This document shows positions 26,157 through 39,000 of a DNA stretch of 64,000 nucleotides, in pieces. The stretch spans positions 16,259,422 to 16,323,421 of the forward strand of contig CM072158.1 in the NCBI GenBank assembly GCA_036850595.1, read 5' to 3'. Numbering within the stretch: the first letter of the stretch is position 1; each line of letters starts with the position of its first letter. The DNA is from Rhyacichthys aspro (Eukaryota > Chordata > Actinopteri > Gobiiformes > Rhyacichthyidae). The notes beneath the pieces were generated by a model. That model was not told where the DNA came from. It searched no databases and saw only the letters and a list, made by a program, of their open reading frames with translations. A program made the translations under genes and the position numbers.

Positions 26157-26336
26157 CAGACTGGATGAATGGCACATAGCAGCTAAAGGCTAACAACAGA
26201 AGTGTGGAGTCTATGTTTTCAATGCTGCATTAAAATCAGTACCTTCGAGTTTATTAATTTGTTGATCATAACATAATGTTGGCAATAAAACACTAAGTTC
26301 ACTGTACATTTGTGCCCAGTCAGTCAGTCATTTTTT

Positions 26337-26535
26337 CTTGCTGATTGTTTAGTGGGCCGTGTTTCTATTCTCTACCTGGAACTTAACCTGTGCTAGAGCA
26401 GGTTAGCCATTCGGAGTAAGTTTCCATAGAGATCTATCTCTATAGAAAGTGAACCAGCTTCAGTTAATCCTGTACTTACCCCGCTAACCTCCTGATCCAG
26501 CTTTGTAGTACAAGCCCCAGGTAACATCATTATTT
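26337..26535. repeat. Fragment of a fish dispersed repeat with a short palindrome
   Basis: TAGAGCAGGTTAGCC, GGAGTAAGTTTCC, AGTGAACCAGCTTC and the palindrome CATAGAGAT/ATCTCTATAG match word order I recall from a common teleost MITE-like repeat. Ends could not be set. Confidence 0.4.
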
Positions 26536-28806
26536 ATATGTGGTTTCTCTGAACCTTTCCATTTTATCTACCATTATTGAGTTAATGACTCACTGCAGTT
26601 TAGCAACTAATCGCTTAAAGAGACATCATCTTTGCTCTTTTTTCTCCTTAGCCTTGTTGTGATCATAACAAAAGTTAAGTGGAAAAGAGACATGCACAGG
26701 GCTCTTTTTATAACCAGCTTTGGTCTCTTGTCTCCCCAAGCCCTTCAGCACAGTTTAAAGAAATCCACACTTTCAGGGAGAAATAGTTTTTCAGAATTTT
26801 GTAGCAGTGGAATGAATGTAATTTCTCACTATAGTGAGACATAGCTGTTGGTTGACAGCCTTTTACATTTCTATTTAATATTTCATTTTTCTCGGTGTGG
26901 CTCTGTATTTCAGAGATATCAATTCTCTCTTAATATCAAATCCTTTTGTATAGCCAGACATTTCAGGTCAGTTTGAACCATACTGTAGACACTAATTTTC
27001 AGCTTTCAGTCTTCAGTCTCCCATTATTCCCAAGGATCTAAGGTAGAGTTTGACAAACCATGGCAATGCTACATTTCTGTAATGCTATATTTCTGAAGTA
27101 GGTTGCTGTATGTGTATGCAGTTATATATGTGTACTGTAAGATATGCAGAACTATGCTAAACTGAGTTGAAAGTGCATTATTCGCTGTGGACACATCCCA
27201 AGGATTCCCAAGAGTATGTCTATACGCCAAATGCAATGCTATATACAAGAAACACATACAACCCATCTTCAGAAATCTCGGAATTTCACTTTCACTGTAC
27301 GGGGAGTTTTCTAAATGCAAGTGTTCCCACCTGTAAGATGGACAGGAGCAATTTGGCAGGACACCTAAACATCAACAAGTCAATGGTAATTGTGGCTAAC
27401 ATGGCTAATAATGAATACTAAAATCGAACTCACTCTTTCCACATTGTAATTTCTGTTCTTAGCTCATGTGTAGAGTTGTTTCAGGTGTGCACAATGCTCC
27501 AATATCCAACCGTGTTTGTTTTTATTTGCGTCTGTGGAGCTATTGCTGTTATTGTAATTGCTGCAATGCGGTTGCATATTTTGATTTCTGCAGTGCTTGA
27601 TTACTCGCCTTTTTAATTATGCTGATTTCCCTGATGGGGGATAAGTATATGCAGAACATCTATCCATCTCTTATAATATCCTTTGTTTAGGCTGAAACCC
27701 TCCACAGTCTTTTTGGTCAAACATGTTTCACACCACCAGGCTGGACATATATGAAAAGTGAAAAGTCTCTGCCACCATCATTCACAACAGAGCAGTTTTT
27801 CATGTTGCAAACCTTTGACCTCTCAGAGCATATTGTCACATAGTGGGGTGGAAGATGGAGGCGTCCCTGTGTAGTTCAAGACCCCGGGATGGAGCAGGTC
27901 ATCAGTGACTTGCCCCCGGCCATCGCCTCACATCTTCCACCAGCTCAATAGATGACTCTGGGGGAGGCGGACGTTTCTCTTCCCTGTCATGTGTTCAGCA
28001 GGGCCAGGGGCTAGCTCAGCTTCAAACGCCATTAAAAGCCACCCTCTGTTTTGTGGACCTGACATAAATAATGGCAATTGTGTTTGCCATTTACAAAAAA
28101 GAACTGTTCTAGCATCAGGGTGCAGTAGGTACTAAAATGGGAAGTATATGAGAATGTGTGTTAAGGCACATACTGTAAAGCTTCTGCAAACAAACTGGAA
28201 ATAAGACTGGCATTTTTCAACTTTCAGATAGTACGTTTTTACATAACAAAGCAAAATATTTTGTACAGTGTCATATGAAAACATTTGGACTTCTACATTT
28301 ACTGTATATAACACTATCCTTTTTAGCTGTAATTGTTCCTGATACTCCGTAAAGAATGAATAGTCAAATTTACAGTAAAAAAAAAAAAAAAAAGTTGTAA
28401 GAAATATGGGAACATTATAGCAGATGTTATGGAATAAACATGTTATAGTAGTAGATTTCACAATAAATAATTAGTTTTTTGTTTTTTCACAGTACAATCT
28501 TTTTTTTCTGTATGTTTAAGCTCAGATATGATCAAAATTTGCACATTATGGATACATTATTTACACAATTACTGGTAGTTGATGTTATGTTAATTCAATA
28601 ACTTTTATCTTACTAAAACTTTTTTTATTTAAGGTAGTTCAGTGTACTTACTATGATAAGATACAATTCTGACTTTTACTAGTGTTGCCATTTGACAGGA
28701 TTTCACCTAAAATATTTTTCAACTAGTGAATGATAACCACCACTTTCCCATTTGTCTCTTCTGCTGTTTAGTCAAGATGGCTGTCATAAAGTTTGGAAAA
28801 TTTCAT

Positions 28807-28810
<4 letters not shown>
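26536..28810. other. Intergenic DNA, no supported gene
   Basis: AT-rich; a GC-richer block at 27840-28060 and a poly-A tract at 28378-28393. No gene or element border recognised. Confidence 0.4.

Positions 28811-28873
<63 letters not shown>
28811..28873. repeat. (AT)n microsatellite, about 31 units
   Basis: Uninterrupted AT dinucleotides over 63 bases. Such tracts are hypervariable in length and can extrude cruciforms. Confidence 0.98.
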
Positions 28874-28875
<2 letters not shown>

Positions 28876-30309
28876 CTGCATCTGAAGGTTAAGTCCATTT
28901 AAACAAAAGTCGTGCATCACTGGCGTTAGCTGCACAGATCAAATGTTTCTGTTTTGGCTGTTGCCTGTTCAGTCTGTTGGTGTACAGTTAGGCAATGCAC
29001 CACAAGACGTTTAACTATCTGAAAGGAGTAGTGCATAAATGCTAATGCTGGCTGCTCTTACATGAATTCAGTCTAAATAAAGACGTTTTATCTGATTAAC
29101 TACAGCCCTACTTATTGATGGTTAGTTGGTCTGTAAACAGCAATATTAACATTCCACAACAGCCAAAAGGAAGTCAGGAAAAACAACTTCCTATCTTGGA
29201 AACAGGACGTCTGAAGAGCACTTCAGTGCACTTCCTGCCAAATGCTGATTGTAGATAATATGCTATTACTTTCTCTGAAATATATTCCAAGAAAGCCATT
29301 CTGTCTGACATAAATAATGACGACTGCACTGGAAAAAAAGCAACTACAAAAAACCTCCCCAAAAAACCCAACTGCTTTTATTGTCAGCGAGACTGCAATG
29401 TCAAACTGGCTTCTGCGACATCATTCGATTTGAGCGTGTAAAGAGATGAGAGAAGCTTCCTGTCCGCGTAGCCGCTAAGAGCAATCTAATTTAATGCAAT
29501 GTAAAGTCGTGTCAGAGATAAGATGAATCCGCACGGAGATAACGGGGGCTTAAATTGAATCTGCCACCGGCCTGGGAAAACACACAGCGCATACATCTCC
29601 ATTCACCGCCTGCCTCCCACGGCGCAGTTATGTCAAAATGGAGGAAATATTAATTGATTCATGTGGCTGCCCAGTGCAGCATCAGAGCCCTAACACAGCA
29701 GCAGCTGGGGGAATGATGCAGTTTAGTGTTTGTGTTTGCACAGCTTTCCTTCGTCCACACGTTTGATGCCAAGGCTAGGCTCTCTCATGCTTGTGCATAC
29801 CGTCAGTCGGTTTGGCCCCACTGCTGTCTCCGCCTGTAAACAGCACACTGATTGATTATGTTAGCTAAAAAGCTGTGGACTTACACAAGAAAGGCTACTG
29901 TTTCAGCTCAGGGGGCCACCAAGAGACTTCGAATCATGGCAGGCGTTTAAACACAAAGTTGTAGCAAAAGACAAACTGCAGTTCCTAAAGCTGTAGGTTT
30001 AAAGATGCTGTGTTGCTGTCAAAGTAAACTACATACTAATGAGGTAAGTGTATGAAAAATGTAAACACTGCTGCATATTAACTGGAAATGACTCATTTAA
30101 ACCAGGCACAGTATTACAGCCAACATTTGACCGCCTGCCTACACATGCACTTGCTTTAAATGTATAACAAGCTGGTCCACTTCAAGATGACTGTAAGGTG
30201 TAGAAAGTGTATATTGTTATATTTTATGGCAACTATGAGAGTGAGCTATTTTGTTCATACTTCTTGGGGTGAAAACATGCCGCACTTAAAGGAGCACAAA
30301 GTAAAATGC
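28874..30309. other. Intergenic DNA, no supported gene
   Basis: 29380-29760 is complex and homopolymer-poor, a possible conserved noncoding block. No gene, RNA gene or repeat border seen. Confidence 0.4.
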
Positions 30310-31273
30310 TTAAAGGTCCCATATTATGTGAAATCGACTTTTCTGAGCTTTTAACCATGTTCTAACGTTGTTTCTACCTCAAACACATACCCAAAGTTGT
30401 GTTTTGTTTCATTCGTGCATGTTTAAGTAATTTATTTAGTTTGAGCTACAGTCCTTTCAACGAGCTGTTTCACGCAATGACGTCAATATGTGAAATAAAC
30501 CACTCCTCTCCAGGAAGTGCTCCTCCACACTCCTCCAGCCCCTCTCTCCTGCACTGTCAACAAGTGCCGTGCTCTGCAGCTCAGACACAGAGAAGCATCG
30601 CTGCTACTGTGTTAGCTTACTAACAGTCAGCAACATTATTGTATTACTAACAAGCATTACTGCATAGCTCTACATATTGCTAGGCTACTTTATTATAGTT
30701 CTTTCAATACACTGCACAACAGCTACCTTAGGAGTCTCCAGGCAGCATACATTCTCAACTTCAGTAGGCATTGTACGGTCATTTCCACATGTGCACCGAT
30801 AAACAGAAGCAGTTAACACGCGCTATGCTACGGGCTACACCATAGAAACATACACAATAAATAGTTTATCATTTACCAAGCATAAACGTCTTGTAGAAGC
30901 CTTCGAGGTCTTTGTGTTTGCTCATGTTCTTCGAACTCAGAATCAGACTCTGGGTCGAAGATATACGGCTCATTTACTCTCAAAGCTATTGCTGAAAAAG
31001 TTATTACTACCATGGACCTTGTTTACTTCAGTCTGTTTCCAGCGTAGCTATAGCGTGACGTCATGAGTGGGCGGGGCCAACACGGGAGAGCTGAGCCTTA
31101 AAGTGACAGCGCCAAATCAGACCGTTCACTTTGGACTCATGATGAGAGCTCATCCAAACCGCTTGTATAAGATAAATATTGTGTGTTTCATGTTGCAAAA
31201 TGTGATATGGTAACTTAAATGTATCCAAAATGCACTGTATAATGTTCAAAATAGTATAATATAGGACCTTTAA
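30310..31273. mobile_element. TTAA-flanked MITE with inverted terminal repeats (piggyBac-type)
   Basis: The left end TTAAAGGTCCCATATTAT and the reverse complement of the right end, TTAAAGGTCCTATATTAT, agree at 17 of 18 positions. Both ends sit on TTAA, the target-site duplication of piggyBac-like elements. The 964-bp body has no transposase frame and includes a GTGGGCGGGGCC motif and two TGACGTCA-like sites. I recognise it as a common fish non-autonomous family; the piggyBac assignment rests on the TTAA only. Confidence 0.8.
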
Positions 31274-34200
31274 GTATATACTTGAACATAATGCATTTGT
31301 GTAAATATAGGAAAAAGCTCCATAGAACCCAGTGGAAGGAGCTGCCAGCTGAGCCGATAAACTGAGCTCTCCTGGAAGACGATTGCTTCTTCTTCCGTGT
31401 TTCTTTTAAAAAGTTAGGTAAAGGTTTAAAACTTTTATTAATTCAATTAATATTCTTTAAATAGAAATCATCATCTTTTCCATTTTTCATGGTTTTGTCC
31501 AAAGCATGGTCTGTCCAACAGTGCCATTGCCTTCAGGACTACCGTAGCTCTTCACACGTGCTAAAAAAGTGCAAAAGTATATAGATTTAAAGACAGTCTA
31601 TTGGTTCTTCATCACTAACTCTTTTTTTTAAAATGTATTAACAAATGGGGCTCGGCAAGAGCTTTCAGTTGCTAAGTATATCTAAATTTCAACCAAAATC
31701 CCTTGTGATCTATTGGTTGTCAGTTTTGGGCACAGCTTTGAGCGTAAAAATGAAAAAAAATAAATAAAAAAAATAGAAAATTATTCTGCTTTCTTTTTTA
31801 TGGTCAGATGGCAAAAGAAACACTGACAAAAATCAGCAATTTTCTAAAAAACATAAAAAAAAGAAAAAAGAAAGTCATATTGTCCAACCCTTGGCCTATT
31901 TTATTTTACTTTATTTTACTTTGTTTTGTTTCGAGCAAGGGTAGTGTCACTGCTAATGTGAAAATAAATAAATAATTTTAAAACAGAAAAAAAACCGAGT
32001 GACTATTAGTTTTCCCTTATTTTATAACAAAGATTCTAACATTTCTGCTCTTAATGGTCCTTTCTGTATACCACATTCAGTGTACAACCCCTGCTTGCAC
32101 TGAAGTGACTTAATTAAAAGTCAATATCGCCTGTTTACCATTTTGATCCACGAACAAATGATGTCATAGTAGTCCTGTCCATTCTTTTTATAGCCTGTGC
32201 TTGTATCCCGCTGTGGGGAAAAAACAAGATGGCTTTGTTTATCTGCAGCTTACAGCCTGTTCACACTGCTCTGTGTATTTGCTCTTTAATGTGGATATTA
32301 ATATTTTATGAGTGCGAATTTAAAACTATCAAAAGCAGTGCAGAAACGCGCTGTGATTGCTCCCTTAGAAGGAGGATGAGACGATGAAAAATGAAACAAA
32401 AGAGCAAATAATAAACTATTCATGCGCCGAGGAGATAGTCTGGGTACTCTTTTTAAGTCGGCTGAGTCTTTTACCACCTGTGCAAAGATAATTAAGCCAC
32501 GTTTCTGTTAATGCTTGAATATATTTTTTCCTCTGCATTCGTGTGTGTATGCAGAATCCAGGCTTTGATTAATGGAATCATCAAGATAAGCATCCCACGA
32601 TACCCGTAAGGCTCCCTCATCTTTTCATTCTCATCTAGAAAAGGGCTCGGTTCCAGCGCTCGAATGCAGCTTTTCAGCCTGAAAACAAAAGCTTCCATAG
32701 TAATTACACACAGCACTGCAACAACAATGAAGCTTTTCACTGTACTCTGCAGATCAGACTCGAAAGGAGATGATTCTGAGGACTTTTTTTCTTGCGGGGC
32801 AGCGTGTGACGAAAAAGCACATCCGCAGGTTTGTGCAATCTGACATAAACAGATGCTTTGGACGGGGATAACGTCAAGCGCCTTTGTGAGCGCCACACAA
32901 TAGCAATTATGTTTTTCATTCCGACGCATATCACGCAGCCTTTTCATCGTCTTTAAAAAAAAAAAAAAAAAAAAGGGAGTAAAGGAAGATCCATCGCTGC
33001 AGCAAACCACAAAGACCTTAGTAATTGAACTGCTGGGAAACAATGACAGGCAAACAATACGTTCCAGTGCGGCCTTTTGACATCCTTTGCATTGTTTCGT
33101 CGGAGGATCTTTTGTGCAGGCAGCGCTCGGCACACCTCTGATTATCTGCCAGTGTCTCGGTCTCTCGTTTGTGAAAGTGCAGCAGGGCTAACAGTGTGTT
33201 GATAAGAGTACAGAGGTCGCCGAGGGGTCACAGTAAAGCTTATCGAATGCTCTTAAAAACAATGACAAAATGGCCGCATGCAGATTAACAGCGCCGGGCC
33301 CTCGATCAATGGATCATCAAGACGCTCCAATTAAAAGAGGTGATACTTGAGGGTTTGCTTTGGCGGCCGTGATAAAAAACGTCATTAGTGTTGCTAATTA
33401 AATGATAAGCGTAAATTTACAAAAAAAGGCAGGTCAAGGGAATGAACCGTGGAGTTTTTAAGCATGTGCTGGACGCTCGCGGCAGAAGTGGAGGCGGCTG
33501 GAGAAAGGATGTTTATAAAAATACCTTAGCGGATAGAAGCCCACACATCCAGCTGGAGCGCTGCAAGTGATGAGTGGATACAAGGTTACAGTGGGTAAAG
33601 GAGGAAAGGATGCAGGTTCCCATTTTTGATTACAAAACAGAAATATGATAAGTCATATGTAGTTTCATGCTAGGATAATCAAAAGGAAAAAATAAGGCTT
33701 ATATAAAAATCTATATGTAATCATCACAGTTGTTTTAATATTGTATCTAAGCACCTTTTCGACATTGTTGGTTTCATATGTTCACTGGGTGCATAGTTCA
33801 TCCAACAACTGAAAGACAGACTATTCAACTTTATTAGACAGCTGAGAAAAATATGAGTTCACCTACAGGACAAAGGGGAAGCTGTCTGAATAAATGTGAA
33901 TAGTGTTTACTTTTGTTTGTACTAATGTATTATAGCTACTGTGTGCATTTATCTGGCAGCTTCTCTGTGGCACAGTTGGTCTCCATTACTCATGTTCTAC
34001 TTTACACTGTCTTTAACCTCAATTATTGAGTCGAGCGCAAATATCATATTTTCGTGCTGTTAGGACAATCTCTTCAGGACGGCACCAGTGTTAATTTTTT
34101 GACAAATCATTTTCATTGTCAAAGTATAGGATAGAATATTGCATTGTCATAGTTTTTGTCAACAACATATTTTTGCTAACTTTGCACTGCAGCTGGATTC

Positions 34201-34289
34201 TCGCGAGATTTGGGAGTTTTCAAACTCGCGTAAATCCATCCAGTATTGCGCCAAGCAAACTGCTTGAGTCGACGAACCGTGGGCTCACC
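31274..34289. other. Intergenic DNA with A/T low-complexity and complex blocks
   Basis: 31740-31990 is A-rich then T-rich low complexity. A 20-base A run lies at 32955-32974. The flanking 32480-33560 stretch, especially 33237-33420 with CCAATTAAAAG and GCTAATTAAATG, is complex and could be regulatory. A minus-strand frame of 213 codons here (32492-33133) is judged non-coding. Confidence 0.45.
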
Positions 34290-34745
34290 GCACTCTTGAT
34301 AAGTTGAGAAGAGATCCAATCAGAACTCACGTTTTTAAAGGGGTTGTGGAAGTGATGACAACAACAGTCATTGCATTTGTGTGTAATCATCCCAATTGTA
34401 AAATAACCATGGCAGCTGTTAACCAGGTTTGATATGTTTGGTTGGCTCTAATAGGACTAATAACATGACAAATAACGAGAACACGACAGGCAATGAACAG
34501 AGAACGTCTTTTAAATATCAAAGAATGTTAACACTTGGGACCTCAATACCAGCTGTAACACGTTAGTAGTATCAATTTCATTCAGGTGGGAATTATTACT
34601 TCAGAAAAGAAAAAAACATTAAAAATGCATTACCCTTTATATTTTAGTGACTAAACCTGTTGTAGATATTGTCTACAATATTTTGTCAAAAAATATAGAC
34701 TAAAACTAGGATTAGATGAATAAATTATGACGAAATGAAATAAAA
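34290..34745 (+). repeat. Dispersed repeat B, copy 2 (GACTAAAACTAA type)
   Basis: Direct-orientation relative of 4375-4880, with the same order of matching words. It holds an extra ACCAGGTTTGATATGTTTGG segment (about 34422-34450) whose relative also occurs at about 37378-37410. It lies just downstream of the ptpru 3' end. Confidence 0.75.
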
Positions 34746-35034
34746 ATATGCTGTCAAAATGAATATTGGTCAGGACACAGTGACAGATAGTGGCAGCCTC
34801 ACTTCACACACGACGGTTGTAGTTGTAGTGGCATGGACAATATCATTCATTGTCTTCACTCATCTTAGATAAATGTCGCTGCAGCTTGTCCTAATCAATC
34901 GTAGATGTCTTTTTGGATCATTGACTCCAAGCCCAATCTCTATCGGTTAAATGTCATTCTTTGATATATTGACACATTATAAGGCTTTATAACAATTCCT
35001 TTACATGAAAAGAAATATAAACCCAAAAGCCTGG

Positions 35035-36009
35035 AACTTAAGCAACAACATACTTTATTTCTTTTCTGTTTTTTTTTTTACACTATTTAGAAAATAAAAC
35101 ACATAGAATAAATATAAATTTAAAAAGCGACGGACTTCTTGGCGACGCCTTCGCCAGTTTCTCACAGCAACACGCGGTTATTTCTGACGGAGCTCTCTGG
35201 GACTAGCGGGGACTCACGCCACAAGGCCTCCCCCTGAAGCACACTGTGGGCCACATACGGCGATGAAAAAACACTTAAGACTGGGCATGCAGATGCTGGA
35301 GCGGTCCCATTCACAGACACACAGCGAATGGATTGGCACACTGAGAGGACAACTAGAAACACCGGCGGAGGAGGAAAAGAAACACCTATATACACGGAGA
35401 ATAAATAAAGAGAAAATAGGTCCAAGACGACTCTGCTGTACACGGGACTGACTCTGTCCATCAGGAAACAACACTCTCAGGTAGCCTTCAGTCGTCAGGC
35501 TCGGTCACAATAATGTTCAAATATAGTACAGTACAACATGACAGCAGATTGCACCATTTACAGTGTTACAAACAACACAAACATCACCCAGTGGTTGGCA
35601 TTAGCTGTAGTTCCCTTTCAGTGTCTGTTCGGAGTAAGGCAGGATACAGTGGAGCACTTTGAATCCCGTCGTTGAGGATTACAACAGGCAGCCTCACAGT
35701 TCGGACAAGAACGAGCTCCGGTCCTGTTAAGTGTCCTCTGGTTTTGGCAGATTTAAGTGGCACAAAAGAGGTCAGGTCAGAGCGCAGAGGAGAAGCAAAA
35801 AAAGAAAAAAGAAAAAAAGCGTTGTCAGTAGTATGTTACAAGTTTGTCCAGTGAGCTTTCGTAGTAGCATTCTTTATGGCATTACGGCATGGCAAAGACA
35901 CGACCAGAGCTGTACAGGCGGGTTAAGGAGCCAGCAGTTCAGATCCAAGACACAAGAGCCAGGACATGGACTGTCTCCTTGAGGAGGGGCACAGAGCAGG
36001 GGAAAGTTG
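35035..36009 (-). other. ptpru: ptpru 3' untranslated region
   Basis: This runs from the TAG stop to just past the first good minus-strand poly(A) signal at 35054-35059. Several short open frames lie within it on both strands, but none resembles a known protein. The exact cleavage site, taken as about 35035, is inferred. Confidence 0.7.
35054..35059 (-). terminator. ptpru: AATAAA polyadenylation signal of ptpru
   Basis: Minus-strand AATAAA lies about 950 nt after the stop codon. It is followed by GT-rich sequence (GTATGTTGTTGC and, further on, TTTTGGGTTTATATTT), as expected for a cleavage/polyadenylation site. I saw no other clear AATAAA on this strand between the stop codon and this point. 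Confidence 0.65.
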
Positions 36010-36072
36010 CTATCTGGCCTCTAAACAGTCCAGGTACTCCTGGGCCAGCTCGTAGCAGAACCGGTACTGCTC
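36010..36072 (-). CDS. ptpru: ptpru terminal coding exon (63 nt coding)
   Basis: The acceptor is atttgcag. Twenty codons, EQYRFCYELAQEYLDCLEAR, are followed by TAG at 36012-36010. This matches the short C-terminal tail (EQYxFCYxxALEYLxxLExR) of PTPRU. The same exon continues as 3'UTR toward 35035. Confidence 0.94.
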   Translation of the reverse strand, partial: EQYRFCYELAQEYLDCLEAR

Positions 36073-39000
36073 CTGCAAATAACACACATACAGGTTTACA
36101 ATGTAAGCATATAACAGATTATTTTTGTGGTTAGTAATTTAATATTTTTACTCAGATAATTTACTTGAAGGAAATTAAGATTTTTTTTTTCAATTTTACT
36201 AAAGTGTCTGACAGCTAGAAGAGTTTGAGCTCCATGTCCATGTCCAGGTAGTAGTAGTACTGTTTTTGACACAGGTAATAATTCTGAGTTTTCACTTCTA
36301 CTTGAGTAATATAATTTCAAAATGGCTGCATTTTTACTTGAGTGCAGATTTTGACTTTCTACTACTCCACATTTATTTTAACTCTCATTTCAACAAAACA
36401 AAAGGGCTTGTTCTCAGCATTCTATGTACAGTATTGAAGATTACTGAATGTTTTTTGTTTTCCAAAGCACAGTTTTTGCTTTTTTAACAAGAGCTGATCA
36501 TAACTAAAAACCCATCTGTGTCCATCAATAATCAGCCATAGCACATGTGGATATGACTGTCATTCTTCAGTCAGGGCTTTGTGACTCAGGCTTGGTTTTA
36601 TACATTCACATAGTTTTTTTTTGTTTTGTTTTGGACTTTCAGACTGAATCCCTATGGGCATCCTTGTTTTCTGGCCTTCCTGCTCCTTTGCCATTTCCTG
36701 GGAGCCACTGTGTTTTCTTTTACATATTTATAAAAAAAAAAAAAAATCAGCCTTTCTATCCCTCCCTCGGGTCTGAATTTGGATCCTATGACCATGACAG
36801 ACAAATCAAATTCTCAAGTCTTTTAAAAAAAATATGAAATAGATGTTGGCTGAGGGGAACTAAACCAAATAAAAGTCCAGTACTTTTATTTCAAAGTCTA
36901 TTATTAGTGGTTGGGAATTAGATCAATAATATATGAAAGGAACACTATATAACTTAAGCATAAACACAACAAGCATAAGCACTCACTAATATGGAACTGT
37001 TAAGTCTCAATATAGATCTTGTGTGTGAGATGTGTGGAACGTTGTGCTCATACAACTGTTATGATACATCCACACAAGACGGAGGATGGGTCTATCACTG
37101 ACAGTTAAAGTATATAAGTAGGGTATAGTGGAATATCTGGTGATGTGGGTTCTCTGAGTTGTTCTTTCATAGAAAAACCATAAAACTGACTTGAAGACTA
37201 CACTGCCCTACAATGGCAAGGTGCAGTACCTGCATATTTTGTCAGAACTGAGTTCAAACTGAGAGCGGGCTTTTTGTTTGTTCGCAGATTTTGTTCAGAA
37301 AATTCGAGAAATCTTGCTGTGACATTTGTGACAAGTGCAGATTTGACACCACTAATACTGAAAAGTGCAGCTTTTACCAGGTTTGATATATTTAGTTGGC
37401 TCTATCAGAACTAACTACAAGTAAACATGATGTTTTCACCACCTCATCTACTGTCCAAAAATTGATCTTTACTTTCTGACTCTACACTGCTAATACTAAT
37501 TGATTAATTCTGCCAAAACAGAAACTCACTGTGCTACACGTGTTCTTCTCTGGTTTCTGGCATAGTGTTTGTGACCATCTTGTCGTCTTGAGAACTTGTT
37601 TTGAGCATTTGTAGTGGACATTTTGCCAAAGACTCTTGAGTGGACAAAATTATAGTTTAAATGCAGGGACAAATATTTGTCTAGCCTCTGTATTAGTTAG
37701 AGCAACTTAATTAAAGTGCCACATCTATATTGTAGGTGTCAAAGGTCAAATCAGAGATGGTTTTAATCATTTGAAAATTCCCTCTAACTTGGTCCTACAT
37801 ATACACATTACCATGTACCTGTAACATATTTGGTTGGTCTACATAAAAAGGTTAAAGCCATTTTCTATGTTTCATCTTAGATCTTAGATGCATGTTCCTG
37901 TCATAATACCCTACAATGTTTAAGGTGCATTACCATCGTCTCCACCATGTTGGGCTTGGAGTTGCGCAGAGTTTTGGAGGCGAAGAAGACGTCCACCATG
38001 CTGTGGTGACGGATCATCTCCAGGATCATGGTGCAGGCACAGAACGTCCCGCTGCGACCGCCTCCATTCCTGCTCCAGACAGAACAAACAGGATACAAGA
38101 GAGAGGCGTGGAGATGTGAGTGACCTGAAAAAAACTGTGACCGAGCAGCACAGACAGTCTCTCACCGGGGCTCCGCGGTGAAATGTCACAGTACGACTGA
38201 GCGAGGATCAAGCGTGCCGTCAGAAAAAGGCCAAGCGGCTGACTTTCAAGATGAATATCAGAGTAAAGTTCTATTTAAAATACGGCAGCGGGGACTTAAT
38301 CAGCGATGAGATGTCTAACACCCAGCCTGACCCCCCGAGATCAAAGGCTTCTGACACCTGCACCGCACTAATGCTAAAGCCACAATCCCACAATTATGGC
38401 TGACTTTTCCATTTTTAAGTCGCACTTCATGAGATTCAATAAGTTGAAAAACTTTTGTGAGTGCGTGCTGGTCACACAAATGCATCTGAAAAATGCAGTG
38501 AAGCGAGTGAGCACTAACCTCAGTTCGCATGAGACATGGGTTTCAAAGCTTTGAAAAGAGCGACTAAAGGCTGTTATTTGAGGAACATTATATATATTAA
38601 AAGCAGAAAAATAAGTCTAGAGCTGGTGTTCACAATAGAAGCATACAATCAGAATGTGCTGTGGGTAATCTGAGGACTCACAGGCAGTGCACCACAGTCC
38701 GACCCTCGCCACACTCTCTCTGCCAGTTGTGGACCTGGGCCAGAAGACTGAGGAAGGCCTTCTTGGAGTCTGGCACGTCCCGGTATGGAGACCAGCGCAA
38801 GAACTGGAAATGACGGACCACCAGCTGGCCTTCCTGAAGCTGAGGAGGACAAAGATATTTGACGTTTGACGTTTTACATTTCAAAATTTCAGTTGGCAGA
38901 CATTTTGCTTATATGCATGGTCATAAGCACTGGATTGTTTGGGACAGAAGTGATTTTTGTACTGATTAGTCCCATGTTTTTGGTGACCTGTTGTGAGAGA

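Noticed and set aside
32492..33133. Minus-strand open frame of 213 codons, the longest uninterrupted one in the window
   Set aside because: It reads a 20-base A run as a Phe tract, has no recognisable domain and no supporting splice or promoter context. Chance open frames of this size occur in long noncoding DNA.
35162..35474. Overlapping open frames in the ptpru 3'UTR
   Set aside because: They lie after the TAG stop, before the poly(A) signal, and look like no known protein.
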